DNA of 52,393 nucleotides from Caballeronia megalochromosomata (lineage in GTDB: Bacteria > Pseudomonadota > Gammaproteobacteria > Burkholderiales > Burkholderiaceae): assembly GCA_001580565.1 (NCBI GenBank), contig LRBF01000201.1, forward strand, positions 1-52,393, given 5' to 3'. Under the pieces are notes generated by a model that saw only the letters and a list, made by a program, of their open reading frames with translations, did no database searches and had not been told where the DNA came from. Both the position numbers and the translations under genes were made by a program. This document shows, piece by piece, positions 9,027 through 17,193 of this stretch; position 1 is the first letter of the stretch; each line of letters begins with the position of its first letter.

Positions 9027-9998
9027 ATGCACAATGAGGTCTCTCGCCTCGCATACATGGGCGATTGGAAAAATCTGCTGGACCTGATTCGCCGTCGTCC
9101 CCATCTTGTCAATGCTGCGAGCGAGCCGAAAGGATACACACCGCTTCATCAGGCTGCATGGCATGGATCAGGTCTGACGGTTGTTGGGGAATTGCTTGCG
9201 CTCGGTGCCGACCCGACCCTCAGAACGCGGTTAAAAAACCAGAGTCCCCGAGAGATCGCATTCGAGAAGCACCCGGACCGCGATGATCTTCAATTCTTGC
9301 TGCATGAGCGGCCTCGTACGCTTGCGCAATTGATGCGCAAGATCGCAGCGGAGCATCCGAACCTGTTCGATGCCTACGATGGAAATCAGGTTCTGTTCGA
9401 CCGACTGATCGTCACCTTTGGCTCGGACTCGTGCTGCGTTCCGGGCAGTGATTTCAAGGAGCGCCTCGCCTCCGCGTTTGCTGCGATCACTGGCCGCCCC
9501 TTAGCACGGGCAGAAACCTTCGAGTTCGGACCGAGTGAAGGCTTTCGCTTCGAGATCGACCCGAACTTTTGGTCGAATCGGATCGGTCGTCTGCTGGGTG
9601 AGGTCGCTGCAAAAGCGCCGGCCATTCCCTTGGAACAGCATTGGGTCACGCTCTCAGACATCTTCGACCCCGAACCGACGTCCTGGGGTTTGAGAGGCAG
9701 CTTGTTCCTGTGGATGGAAATGAAGCAACTTCTCGGACAGATTCCGCTCCCGCAACGAGCGGAGAGCATCGAGCAAACAATCGCTTCCGCCTACGCGACG
9801 CTAACGGGCGAGCTGCTTAGCGCGCAAACGAACGTGACGGTCCGCCGATACGACCGCGGCGGAATGAGTAGCGGGATGATCAGTGGAGAGTGGTGGGCGG
9901 CGACGTACATTCCATTGATGCAAAGGCGCGCACGTTGGCTTTCGGAGTCATGGGCCTGGGACCGTACGGGCGCTCGGTCGACCTGCACAGAAAAATAA
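9027..9998 (+). CDS. Ankyrin-repeat protein with unknown C-terminal domain
   Basis: 323 aa. ATG 9027 follows a purine-rich GGGAATACGAGA. Residues 1-95 hold two to three ankyrin repeats: a first cryptic unit ending RPHLVNA, then GYTPLHQAAWHGSGLTVVGELLALGADPTLR and NQSPREIAFEKH. Residues 110-300 form a domain I cannot name, but the block RGGMSSGMISGEWW near residue 275 is one I have seen conserved in similar bacterial proteins, usually followed by a short IPLL-R ending. The last ~30 residues (rich in Trp and Arg) do not fit that pattern, so a late frameshift is possible. Likely role: protein-protein binding. Confidence 0.75.
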   Translation: MHNEVSRLAYMGDWKNLLDLIRRRPHLVNAASEPKGYTPLHQAAWHGSGLTVVGELLALGADPTLRTRLKNQSPREIAFEKHPDRDDLQFLLHERPRTLAQLMRKIAAEHPNLFDAYDGNQVLFDRLIVTFGSDSCCVPGSDFKERLASAFAAITGRPLARAETFEFGPSEGFRFEIDPNFWSNRIGRLLGEVAAKAPAIPLEQHWVTLSDIFDPEPTSWGLRGSLFLWMEMKQLLGQIPLPQRAESIEQTIASAYATLTGELLSAQTNVTVRRYDRGGMSSGMISGEWWAATYIPLMQRRARWLSESWAWDRTGARSTCTEK

Positions 9999-10059
9999 CC
10001 CGCTTCCAGCCCTGTATCAAAGTTCATCAACCCGACCTATATCCATTCAAAGGAAGGCC

Positions 10060-10263
10060 ATGAGCCGTACACCAATTCGTGACAGAAGCAACCGTACGGT
10101 TGGTTATATCGAGACCATGTCGGACGGACGGCAGAAGGCGCTCAGTGCAAACAATAGAACTCTCGGGTATTTCGACCCGAGAAGAAATGAAACGACCGAT
10201 GCAAGCAATCGTACGCTTGCTGAAGGCAACATCCTCGCGGGTTTGATCCACAACGAGCGATAG
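10060..10263 (+). CDS. Small repeat protein, 67 aa (paralogue of 32631-32840)
   Basis: ATG 10060 has AAAGGAAGG 3-8 nt upstream. The protein is built of short units of the form N-R-T-(V/L)-G-Y-(I/F) separated by a linker with SDGRQKA: NRTVGYIETM, NRTLGYFDPR, NRTLAEGNI, then AGLIHNER. Each unit could form a beta-hairpin, giving a small beta-solenoid or sheet. A second copy of the family lies 22.5 kb away at 32631 with the same order of units and the same LxGLI ending. There are no cysteines and no signal peptide. I recognise the family from proteobacterial genomes but know no function. Confidence 0.7.
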   Translation: MSRTPIRDRSNRTVGYIETMSDGRQKALSANNRTLGYFDPRRNETTDASNRTLAEGNILAGLIHNER

Positions 10264-10871
10264 CAAGTCGCGGCCAACGCACGCTGATGGCGTTGGCCAT
10301 ACAGACGCTGTGCTGTGAGGTTAGGCCGTGCTGCCTTTGGTGTGACGCAGCTGAACGGCGCTTGAGGGTCTTCCGGTTGTCGGCACGATACGAAGAAGGC
10401 GGTAGCCGGCATCTGGAAAGGCGTCAGACCAGTCGGTTACCTGGCTCTTGGCACCGGGGGTGGCGCACTTTGCCAGGAGCAATGGCATGCCTCCGACTCC
10501 GTTGAGTTGGACTTGACGCGATCTTTCAACTGCCCGATTCGTCCTTGGAAACCGTCAATTGTCAACGCTTGCATCTGGCCTTCGCGACCGGGGACACGCG
10601 CCCGTTTCACGTCAGCAGTGACGGACGCAAGCGGTAGGTATCAACAGAATCCAATTGCGGCTTCCCCCGTTAAAGACGAGGTCTGGATAACAGATGGGCG
10701 CCTGCTTGACGAGCAATTGAGGCATGTGTTCAAATTCGGAGGACATTCTGAATTGGGTCGACACCCATGCCAACCTGCCTTCCCGGGCAAGGTGGAACGC
10801 GAAAGCGAATGTGGCTCTTGACAGAGCAACCAAGCGGGCCGAGCGTCGACCCTCCATTTACGGAGGGATTT
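10264..10871. other. Gene-poor stretch before the DUF3293 gene
   Basis: 608 bp with only weak, overlapping frames. The best (ATG 10724, running beyond 10860) has plausible composition but overlaps the hairpin described next and has no family match. No RNA gene was recognised. Confidence 0.45.
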
Positions 10872-10878
10872 TTGTTTT
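10850..10878 (+). terminator. Terminator-like hairpin overlapping the DUF3293 ribosome-binding site
   Basis: CCCTCC (10850-10855) pairs with GGAGGG (10862-10867) across a 6-nt loop, and ATTTTTGTTTT follows at once. The shape is that of an intrinsic terminator, but the right arm is also the Shine-Dalgarno of the gene starting at TTG 10872. Confidence 0.55.
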
Positions 10879-11300
10879 CCAACTCAAACATTCCCGGCGA
10901 GACGATCAAGGCGTATCTGGAGACGGACTACATCGTTCTCGACGCTGCATCGACGACGCTGAAGATCGGGCAGACCGATCCACATCTGGCTGCGCTGCAC
11001 GGCACCTATGACATGCCATGCAGCGCCTTCCATACGGCTTGCAACCCTTTCAGCGAGGACTGCGGTGCGGAGGCCAACGCAGCGCGTACCGCGGCGCTGG
11101 CCGCGGACCTAGAGCGGCGTGGACTGGTCACCATTGAAGCTATCGGCAAGCATCTGTCGAACGGCTGGCCCGGCGAAGCGAGTTTTCTCGTCCTTGGCCT
11201 TTCGCTCGAAGCAGCGAAGGCGATCGGCACGAAATACGGTCAGAACGCGATTGTCTGGTCGGCAGTAGACGCCGTGCCCCGACTGATCCTCTTGCGGTAA
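10872..11300 (+). CDS. DUF3293 domain protein, 142 aa
   Basis: Matches the DUF3293 family from memory. Key blocks are TIKAYLETDYIVL at the start, CSAFHTACNPFSE in the middle, AARTAALAADLERRG, then NGWPGEASFLVLGLSLEAAKAIG and the ending QNAIVWSAVDAVPRLILLR. It is a small soluble alpha/beta protein of unknown function, common in proteobacteria. TTG 10872 is chosen because GGAGGG lies 5 nt upstream and family members begin a few residues before the TIKAYL block. The frame is open further upstream but without homology. The ribosome-binding site is buried in a hairpin, so translation may be conditional. Confidence 0.8.
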   Translation: MFSNSNIPGETIKAYLETDYIVLDAASTTLKIGQTDPHLAALHGTYDMPCSAFHTACNPFSEDCGAEANAARTAALAADLERRGLVTIEAIGKHLSNGWPGEASFLVLGLSLEAAKAIGTKYGQNAIVWSAVDAVPRLILLR

Positions 11301-11430
11301 CCTTTCTTTGTTGCACGTCGCGGATTTGAAGCACAACTTGCAGCGCGACTCATAAATACTGCTAAAGCGTCGCCATGCCTCTCTGCCCCGAAGGCCGGTG
11401 AACGTCGATTCAACGGGAAGGAAGAAACGC

Positions 11431-11785
11431 ATGACGCAACCATTACTGGGCACTCTGCCTTCGCTGAATAGCCTATTCGAAGGCTTCCAATTCCAAATGG
11501 ACGCACCCCCGCGATTATGTTCTGCTGAGCGGGCTGCCGCGCACCGTGCGTACCGGTTCCTTCCTTTTCGCAAAGCCCGTCCAGAGCGTGCGTGACGCGA
11601 TCGAGGCGCGGTGCACGAACCGCGTCATCGGCGGCTTTCGCGCGATCCGTTCGGCGCATTGGATGAAGCACGGGCTGCTTCCTGTTTATGCCTACGATCT
11701 CGTGCACATCGCGAGCTTCTTCGCGGCACTCGTTCCGTATGCCAAACATGACCGGTTCAAAACCGCGCGTGGGGGTGCGCAGTGA
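11431..11785 (+). pseudogene. Frameshifted hypothetical gene
   Basis: ATG 11431 has AAGGA about 8 nt upstream. The first frame reads MTQPLLGTLPSLNSLFEGFQ and onward to about 11505. The protein then continues sensibly only in the +1 frame, as RDYVLLSGLPRTVRTGSF through AYDLVHIASFFAALVPYA to the stop at 11785. The switch falls at a run of five C. Spliced, it would give about 117 aa of good coding composition, with a hydrophobic block near the end. I do not recognise the family. This is either a real one-base lesion or a homopolymer error. Confidence 0.6.
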
Positions 11786-12045
11786 GAAAGCCCCATTCCA
11801 GTACCCCATAGGTAAATCGCTTCTGAACGTCATCTAGCAACCAGGCGCGACGCCGCACGCATTCTTTGCAGAGCTCGGATTCAGCAACTTCTCGAAGTTG
11901 GTACAAGGCTGGCTCGAATGTGGAAAAGGAATAGTTTGCTGCCAAAGATGAGGACCGGCTCCGGCGCCTCATGGCCGAAACTGACGTGCTACGTCTCTTG
12001 CGTTGTCTGCTGTCCGCGGAGCGTTCGGCCAAGCGGCGACTTCTC

Positions 12046-12705
12046 TCAGAACCGAAAGTCCGCCGCTGCGCGGTACAGCTGCGCAGGCCGCTGCGCCCCG
12101 TACAAAAATTCTCCTTCGAGCTGAACGATGCTCGGCTCACTCTTGAGGCGTCGACGAAAGACGCTCTTGTCCAACGAATGCCCGAGAATCAGTTCACAGG
12201 TTCGCTGAAGCTCGGTAAGCGTGAACCGTTCGGGCAACAGATGCAGCGGCAACGCAGCGCTCACGACTTTGCTGCGCAAAGTCGTGAGCGCTGCCTCGAC
12301 GAGCTTCGCATGGTCGAACGCGAGCCGAGATCCCGGCGCGAACGCATCACGCCATTCGACGGCTTCCGTTTTGTTCCCCGCTACCGCGGGTACCTGATCG
12401 CGCGGCAGCAGCGCGTAGTACAGCACGCTGAGCGACCAGCCGCGCGGGTCGCGCGCCGCGCCGCTGAAGGTGGCGACCTGATCGAGGAACGCCACATCCA
12501 CGCCGATCTTGCTCGACAGCACGCGCCGGGCCGTGTCATCCAGGTCCGAGTCGGACGCCGGATCGAGCACGCCGCCCGGCAGCGCCCATTTGCCCAGCTC
12601 GGGCGCATTGGCCCGTTTTCCCAGCAGCACGCGGAGGCTGCCCTCATGGACCGTAAAGAGCGCAATGTCGGCGGTGACAAGGGGGAATAGCTTTTTCATC
12701 GGCAC
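12046..12705 (-). CDS. NrtR-type Nudix transcriptional regulator
   Basis: 219 aa: a Nudix domain at residues 8-140 and a winged-helix DNA-binding domain at 150-219 (LPERFTLTELQRTCELILG, then SVFRRRLK). The catalytic Nudix box is broken. GGVL is present at 44-47, but the helix normally carrying R-E-x-x-E-E reads ARRVLSS (59-65), with all three Glu lost. This is typical of NrtR-like repressors, which bind ADP-ribose-type ligands rather than cleave them and control NAD+ synthesis or salvage genes. ATG 12705 or 12699 may be the start. Two opposed copies of a 14-bp element lie just upstream. The divergent gene is a YbjN protein. A 19-bp perfect hairpin lies inside the gene. Confidence 0.85.
   Translation of the reverse strand: MPMKKLFPLVTADIALFTVHEGSLRVLLGKRANAPELGKWALPGGVLDPASDSDLDDTARRVLSSKIGVDVAFLDQVATFSGAARDPRGWSLSVLYYALLPRDQVPAVAGNKTEAVEWRDAFAPGSRLAFDHAKLVEAALTTLRSKVVSAALPLHLLPERFTLTELQRTCELILGHSLDKSVFRRRLKSEPSIVQLEGEFLYGAQRPAQLYRAAADFRF
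12254..12294. repeat. Perfect 19-bp inverted repeat inside the Nudix regulator gene
   Basis: The arm GCAGCGCTCACGACTTTGC (12254-12272) and its exact reverse complement (12276-12294) are separated by TGC. It encodes the linker between the Nudix and winged-helix domains, about residues 138-150. A hairpin this long is not expected by chance in coding sequence. Confidence 0.9.
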
Positions 12706-12764
12706 CTTAGTTGCAGTACGTCAATATGTGGTGATACGATACTAAGTAGTGTACTGCAACTAAG
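12706..12764. promoter_or_regulatory. Paired inverted operator-like elements between NrtR-type gene and YbjN gene
   Basis: CTTAGTTGCAGTAC (12706-12719) recurs as its exact reverse complement (12751-12764), centre-to-centre 45 bp, about four helical turns. One copy abuts the regulator start codon; the pair lies in the divergent promoter region. NrtR-type proteins usually repress their own and NAD-related genes, so these are likely its binding sites. Confidence 0.7.
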
Positions 12765-12815
12765 TAAACGCAGGCGTCGGCTTTCGGCGCCGAACATAAG
12801 AAACGGGGGAAATCC

Positions 12816-13373
12816 ATGCACAAGATATGGAATGAAGAAGAAGGGAATCTCGAGGTGCTGGCCGCTCACATCGCGGATTCTGGCCTCCATTGCACCGTGC
12901 AGACAGAGCGCGTCGTGCTGCACACAGAATCCGGTATCGGTTATCAACTGATTCTGGATGAGAACAGGAAGTTCGTCCGATTCATGACGTTCTTCCCATT
13001 GGCATCACATGCCGGTGAGCAGCTCAAGCGCGAGATCGAGCACAAGCTCAATACCGAGGTCTTAATGGCCTCGTTTTCTGTCGATCACGAGAACGATCTC
13101 GTCGTCCACTATCCGCTGGCTTACGGTCATGGGTTGATCGCTGGCCAGTTCATGGCGGTGTTGCACCGCTTTGCGTCGATGCTCGACTTCGTCATCGAAA
13201 CCAAGAACGACTACGATCTGATTCTGCTCGGACCGAATGCGCCACAGCGTCAGGAAGACGACAGTGACGATCCCGATTGTTCTCGCGATTCGTCCGGTGA
13301 CGGCGCGCGACTGCTCAACGGAGCCGTCGATGATGGGCGAGCTTATACAACGAACCGGACAAGAAATGGATAA
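12816..13373 (+). CDS. YbjN domain protein
   Basis: 185 aa. ATG 12816 follows GGGGGAAATCC. Residues 1-140 match the YbjN/type III chaperone-like fold: ADSGLHCTVQTERVVLHT, then YQLILDENRKFVRFMTFFPL, then FSVDHENDLVVHYPLAYGHG and a final helix with AVLHRFASMLDFVI. The tail after 148 is acidic and disordered. YbjN proteins are small cytosolic factors of poorly known function, linked to stress responses. The gene faces away from the NrtR-type regulator and overlaps the start of the ADP-ribosylglycohydrolase, so the two are probably one operon under the shared operator region. The overlap hints at translational coupling. Confidence 0.8.
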   Translation: MHKIWNEEEGNLEVLAAHIADSGLHCTVQTERVVLHTESGIGYQLILDENRKFVRFMTFFPLASHAGEQLKREIEHKLNTEVLMASFSVDHENDLVVHYPLAYGHGLIAGQFMAVLHRFASMLDFVIETKNDYDLILLGPNAPQRQEDDSDDPDCSRDSSGDGARLLNGAVDDGRAYTTNRTRNG

Positions 13374-14274
13374 AACAGCACGATTTGATGGTTGCCTGCT
13401 CGGCCTGGCCTGCGGCGATGCTGTAGGAACCACCGTCGAGTTCCGCGCGCGCGGCACGTTCAAGCCCGTCACCGACATGACGGGCGGCGGCCCGTTCAGG
13501 CTCAAGTGCGGCGAGTGGACCGACGATACGTCGATGGCGCTTTGCATCGCGACGAGCCTGGTCGAGCGCCGCGGATTTGACGCGCGGGACATCATGGACC
13601 GCTTTTGCCGCTGGATGGACGACGGTTATCTGAGCAGCAACGGCGCCTGCTTCGACATCGGCGGCACAGTGAGCGATGCCCTACAGCGATACAAGGAGAC
13701 AGGGGACGCCTATGCTGGCTCGAAAGATCCGTACTCGGCGGGCAACGGCTGCCTGATGCGACTGGCGCCGATTCCGATGTTCTTTCACGCAAATCACGAT
13801 ACAGCAATCGAGAGATCCAGCCTCAGTTCTCGACTGACACACGGCGCCGCCGAGTGTGTGGACGCAACGCGCTTGTTCGGTGCAATGCTCGTTCGCGCGC
13901 TCGAAGGCCGTTCAAAGCACGAGATCCTGAACGGTCATGATCTTTCGAAAAGCACAAGCGCGAGCGTCAAAGCTCTCGCGGCTGGCTCGTATGTCAGCAA
14001 GGACGAAGACGACATCCGCGGCTCGGGCTATGTCATCGACAGTCTCGAAGCGGCGCTCTGGTGTTTCGCGCATACGTCTTCTTTCGAAGAAGCGATTCTG
14101 CGTGCAGCCAATCTCGGGCAGGACGCCGACACAACTGCCGCGATCTGCGGACAGATCGCCGGCGCACACTATGGCGTGTCGGGGATTCCCGCGCACTGGC
14201 TAGAGCGCCTTGCGATGCGCGAACAGATTCGCGAATTGGCCAAGCAGTTGGAAACCGCTTCCAACAATAATTAA
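13366..14274 (+). CDS. ADP-ribosylglycohydrolase (DraG-like)
   Basis: 302 aa. Removes ADP-ribose from modified targets using two Mg2+ ions. Motifs in order: GCLLGLACGDAVGTTVEFR (9-27), GEWTDDTSMAL (metal ligands Thr52, Asp53, Asp54), CFDIGGTVSDAL, YSAGNGCLMRLAPIP, and GQDADTTAAICGQIAGA near the C-terminus, which supplies the second metal-binding set. All core residues are present. ATG 13366 is preferred because family members open just before GCLLGL; ATG 13330, with GGAG 6 nt upstream, is an alternative. It overlaps the YbjN gene by 8 bp. The context with an ADP-ribose-responsive type regulator and two sirtuins is consistent with NAD+/ADP-ribose turnover. Confidence 0.88.
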   Translation: MDKTARFDGCLLGLACGDAVGTTVEFRARGTFKPVTDMTGGGPFRLKCGEWTDDTSMALCIATSLVERRGFDARDIMDRFCRWMDDGYLSSNGACFDIGGTVSDALQRYKETGDAYAGSKDPYSAGNGCLMRLAPIPMFFHANHDTAIERSSLSSRLTHGAAECVDATRLFGAMLVRALEGRSKHEILNGHDLSKSTSASVKALAAGSYVSKDEDDIRGSGYVIDSLEAALWCFAHTSSFEEAILRAANLGQDADTTAAICGQIAGAHYGVSGIPAHWLERLAMREQIRELAKQLETASNNN

Positions 14275-14301
14275 GCAGACGCGCTTACGGGGTAGGTCCT
14301 T

Positions 14302-14545
14302 ATGTGGCTCATGATGCCAATCGGTTCTTCTAGCATCGTGCAGAAAGCTAACGATGCCGCGGCAGACACGCTCACCGTCCGTGCACGCGCGCGCAGTGAT
14401 CTCGAAGCATTGGGCGACGCATATGTGCATGAGTTGGGCGAGATCATCGAAGGTGACGTCCGGTGTCACGACTGAAGGTCATCGCAGGGCCGTCGTGACG
14501 GCCATGGCCATCTTGCTAGTTTTGACCGCGTCTGCCCCTACTTGA
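14302..14545 (+). pseudogene. Truncated/frameshifted small Burkholderiales gene (MWLM-type)
   Basis: ATG 14302 opens MWLMMPIGSSSIVQKANDAA then DTLTVRARARSDLEAL and GEIIEG, which I recognise as the start of a ~100-aa hypothetical family frequent in Burkholderiales. The frame ends early at 14475. In another frame the text resumes with RRAVVTAMAILLVLT, resembling the family's later AMA-helix. It is probably a one-base lesion. No function is known for the family. Confidence 0.5.
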
Positions 14546-14720
14546 CTCCGTACAGCTTCGATGGCAAAGCGACGAACCCAGGCGGAGGCCCCACTGTCAT
14601 CCTGCAAGGGATGTCGTCGGAGAAGGGCTGTCTAGCAGGGGTGTCGCCAATAAAGGAGGCGAAGGGGCGACCTGCCGCCGCTTCGGTAAGATGACGCTCG
14701 GCTCACACAGAGGAAACGTA

Positions 14721-14999
14721 ATGAACAAGCGGGAACTGGTAGAAGCGGTTGCGTCGCAGGTCGGAACCAGCAAGAGCGCCGCCGAAGAGACGATCAATGC
14801 GGTGCTAGCGACGATCGCAAATGAAGTCGCCGCAGGAAGCGCCGTGCAATTAATCGGCTTTGGGACTTTCGGCAGCGGTGAGCGAGCGGCGCGTACCGGC
14901 CGCAATCTGGCAACCGGTGAAGCCCTCGAGATCGCAGCGGCGAAGACGGTCAAGTTCACTGTCGGCAAGGCGTTCAAGGACGCAGTCAACCAGACGTGA
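14721..14999 (+). CDS. HU-family DNA-binding protein
   Basis: 92 aa, full length for HU. Starts MNKRELVEAVASQVGTSKSA, with the arm and saddle residues GFGTFGSGERAARTGRNLATG and the C-terminal helix KTVKFTVGKAFKDAVN. The tip motif reads GRNLATG instead of the usual GRNPATG: the conserved Pro that intercalates into DNA is replaced by Leu, which should change DNA bending. ATG 14721 follows GAGGAAACGTA. It is a nucleoid-associated, non-sequence-specific protein and an accessory paralogue, not obviously part of an operon. Confidence 0.9.
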   Translation: MNKRELVEAVASQVGTSKSAAEETINAVLATIANEVAAGSAVQLIGFGTFGSGERAARTGRNLATGEALEIAAAKTVKFTVGKAFKDAVNQT

Positions 15000-15240
15000 C
15001 GTCGGACCGGGAGAGGGCAAAGCATTGCCGACCGTGCGGCGTTTAGTGAGCGCCACGCCCGGCACCGGCTCATTCGCCCCAAGGTGCGTGAGGCGGCGAC
15101 TGCTCCTCCGCGTGGGCTCGGCTTCGAAGCGGTGCAATTGGACGGGTTACAGCAAAACGACGAGCAGCTTCACGCGGGCGGGGTGGGAAGATCGCATCGT
15201 CTGACCTTGAATCGACTTTCTCACCATCGATGACGACTCT

Positions 15241-15624
15241 ATGGAGCTATCCCACGAAGACGATCTCCTCCGTGACCACCCCGCGATTTTTAGGAAGCTC
15301 AGACCTCGTTGTTCCGACGGTGGGCGGTTTGAGTGCGGTGCCGGCTGGAAAATCGTCATTTCGACCCTCGCTACTAACCTCGAGCGAATCGCCCTTGAGG
15401 CCGATGCCGAGCCGCCGGCGATCGTGATGGTCAAGGAAAAAGTCGGCTCTCTTCGCGTGTACCTTGAGCGCCCGGCGTCGACGATCTTTCGGGCCGCGAT
15501 TGACGCCGCGCATGACCACAGTCTGGTGATCTGCGAACTCTGTGGGGCGGCCGGTGCACGCGTTAAATCGGCCCATTATGCGCAAGTGCGGTGTGTGCGC
15601 TGCGCCCGAGCCTCACGCAAGTAA
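15241..15624 (+). CDS. Hypothetical protein with C-terminal zinc-ribbon-like motif
   Basis: 127 aa. The middle (KVGSLRVYLERPASTIFRAAIDAAHDHSL) precedes a CELCGAAGARVKS...QVRCVRC segment with two CxxC pairs about 20 residues apart, a likely metal-binding ribbon. I have seen the pattern ICE-x-CG-x-x-G followed by a later C-x-x-C/H at the end of small phage-type hypothetical proteins. The start at ATG 15241 is uncertain because no good ribosome-binding site is visible. It is isolated between HU and the sirtuin cluster. Confidence 0.55.
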   Translation: MELSHEDDLLRDHPAIFRKLRPRCSDGGRFECGAGWKIVISTLATNLERIALEADAEPPAIVMVKEKVGSLRVYLERPASTIFRAAIDAAHDHSLVICELCGAAGARVKSAHYAQVRCVRCARASRK

Positions 15625-15865
15625 GACGCGGCGCCAGCTTACCGCCGCTCAGGCCCCGATGAATAAATGGTCCGAACAAGACCAGATGACCACCGCAATG
15701 TTGCGCCTAGCTGACTAAAAAAGTTTCAATCTTGTTGCCGCGCTTATTGCGTTGGCGTCACTTAGGCGGACGAGATACACCTGTCGGTACAAATCGCCAA
15801 TTAACGACAGATGTTGTGCAGCGTAACAGTGCAAACAGGTAGAGAACCAGTTCCTTCACTTTCTA

Positions 15866-16075
15866 ATGGGCGAGACTGCAAAGCCATATGCCCGACTCAG
15901 ACAGCAGGTTCATGCAATCTTCATGAAAGCAATTTTCGGTCGTGATCTCAAAGTAGTTATGGACGGTCCAGATGAAGTCAGTGACGCCGTTCTTAGCTGG
16001 GCTCGTGCCGCGAAACTTGTGGTCAGTCGCGTGGATGTCCGCGCGATCTACTCACGGTCGCCGGAGCGGCCGTGA
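15866..16075 (+). CDS. Hypothetical protein, 69 aa
   Basis: A short frame from ATG 15866 with ordinary codon use and the helical block SDAVLSWARAAKLVVSRVDV. No ribosome-binding site stands out and no family is recognised. It ends 134 bp before the preferred start of the first sirtuin; a GTG for a longer sirtuin form overlaps its stop by 4 bp (16072). Confidence 0.35.
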   Translation: MGETAKPYARLRQQVHAIFMKAIFGRDLKVVMDGPDEVSDAVLSWARAAKLVVSRVDVRAIYSRSPERP

Positions 16076-16209
16076 GTTGCCCAAGCGCCGTCGTTCTTCA
16101 CGGGAAAGGCGTGGAGATGCGGAATAGTTGTACGCATTCAGGGACAGACTTCGTCCTCCATGGGCGGTATCGTCTGTGTCTTCCATCAGAGCGCGCAAGT
16201 GCGAAAAAC

Positions 16210-17070
16210 ATGACTAGACTGAATGACCCCTCGCACTCGAAGCAAACCAATCGCAATCGCGCAATCGCGCGCGCCGCACGGCTTATCCGGGAGGCGGACG
16301 CGATTGTCATCGCCGCTGGCGCGGGCATGAGCGTCGATTCCGGGTTGCCGGCGTTTCGTGGTTCGGACGGTCTGTGGACCACGCTGATGCCGGCTGGCAT
16401 GAGCGAACGCGAGCTCGGCTCGCTCACTCAAGGAGACTGCTTTACCAAACAGCCTTCGCAGGCCTGGACGTTCTACGGCCGCGCAATGGACGTCTGTCGG
16501 CATACCGTGCCGCACAACGGCTACAGGGTAATTCGCGAATGGGCGTCCACCAAGCGCCATGGCGTGTTCGTCTACACGAGCAACGTTGACGGCCACTTCC
16601 AGGCGGCGGGCTTTTGCGAAGACCGGATCGTTGAATGCCATGGGACGATTCATACGCTCCAGTGCGCAACGCACTGTTCGGACCGGCTTTGGCCAGCGGG
16701 CGCATCGATCAGCGGCGCCGCGGGGCCGCCTAGCTGTCCGAACTGCGGAGGAGTTGCGCGTCCAAACTTCCTCTTGTTTGCGGACGACGCCTGGATTCCA
16801 GCGCGCACCGCAAGACAGCAGGCGAATCTGCAGGTCTGGGCCTCCGCGATCGAACGCGCGGTTGTCGTTGAGATCGGCGCAGGGCACGCGGTCTCGAGTA
16901 TCCGCCTCTTTGCCGAGACGTTTGGCGCGCCGCTGATTCGCATCAATCTCGACGATGAACACGTCGGCGATGACACGGCGATCGGCCTCCGCGGCAGCGC
17001 ACTCACGGTGTTGAAGGAGATCAATGCGGCCCTGCTGAAGGATGCACCGCTCGTTGATACGTCAAGCTGA
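16210..17070 (+). CDS. Sir2-family NAD+-dependent deacylase (first copy)
   Basis: 286 aa from ATG 16210. Canonical sirtuin core: AAGAGMSVDSGLPAFRG at 35-51 (NAD binding), TSNVDGHF at 123-130, catalytic His144 in ECHGTI, zinc ligands C152-x3-C156 and a later CPNC, and VVEIGAGHAVSSIR for the C-terminal Rossmann part. It consumes NAD+ to remove acyl groups from lysines, releasing nicotinamide and O-acyl-ADP-ribose. The usual TQN(V/I)D reads TSNVD, as in the second copy. GTG 16072 would add 46 residues without homology, so it is not used. It shares family and motif spacing with 18855-19694, from which it is separated by one unknown gene. Confidence 0.88.
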   Translation: MTRLNDPSHSKQTNRNRAIARAARLIREADAIVIAAGAGMSVDSGLPAFRGSDGLWTTLMPAGMSERELGSLTQGDCFTKQPSQAWTFYGRAMDVCRHTVPHNGYRVIREWASTKRHGVFVYTSNVDGHFQAAGFCEDRIVECHGTIHTLQCATHCSDRLWPAGASISGAAGPPSCPNCGGVARPNFLLFADDAWIPARTARQQANLQVWASAIERAVVVEIGAGHAVSSIRLFAETFGAPLIRINLDDEHVGDDTAIGLRGSALTVLKEINAALLKDAPLVDTSS

Positions 17071-17193
17071 AAGATCACGTCCGCCGAATCGCCCTTCCCA
17101 CCTGCTCAAGGCCGGTCGCTTCGGGCCGTTTACACTCGATCGAACATTAGTCGACGTACTCCCTATTTCACTGCCGTCCAACCAACAAAGAAC

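Noticed and set aside
16072..16209. 46 extra residues in front of the first sirtuin from GTG 16072
   Set aside because: No homology to sirtuins and Cys/Gly-rich random-looking sequence; family members start near ATG 16210.
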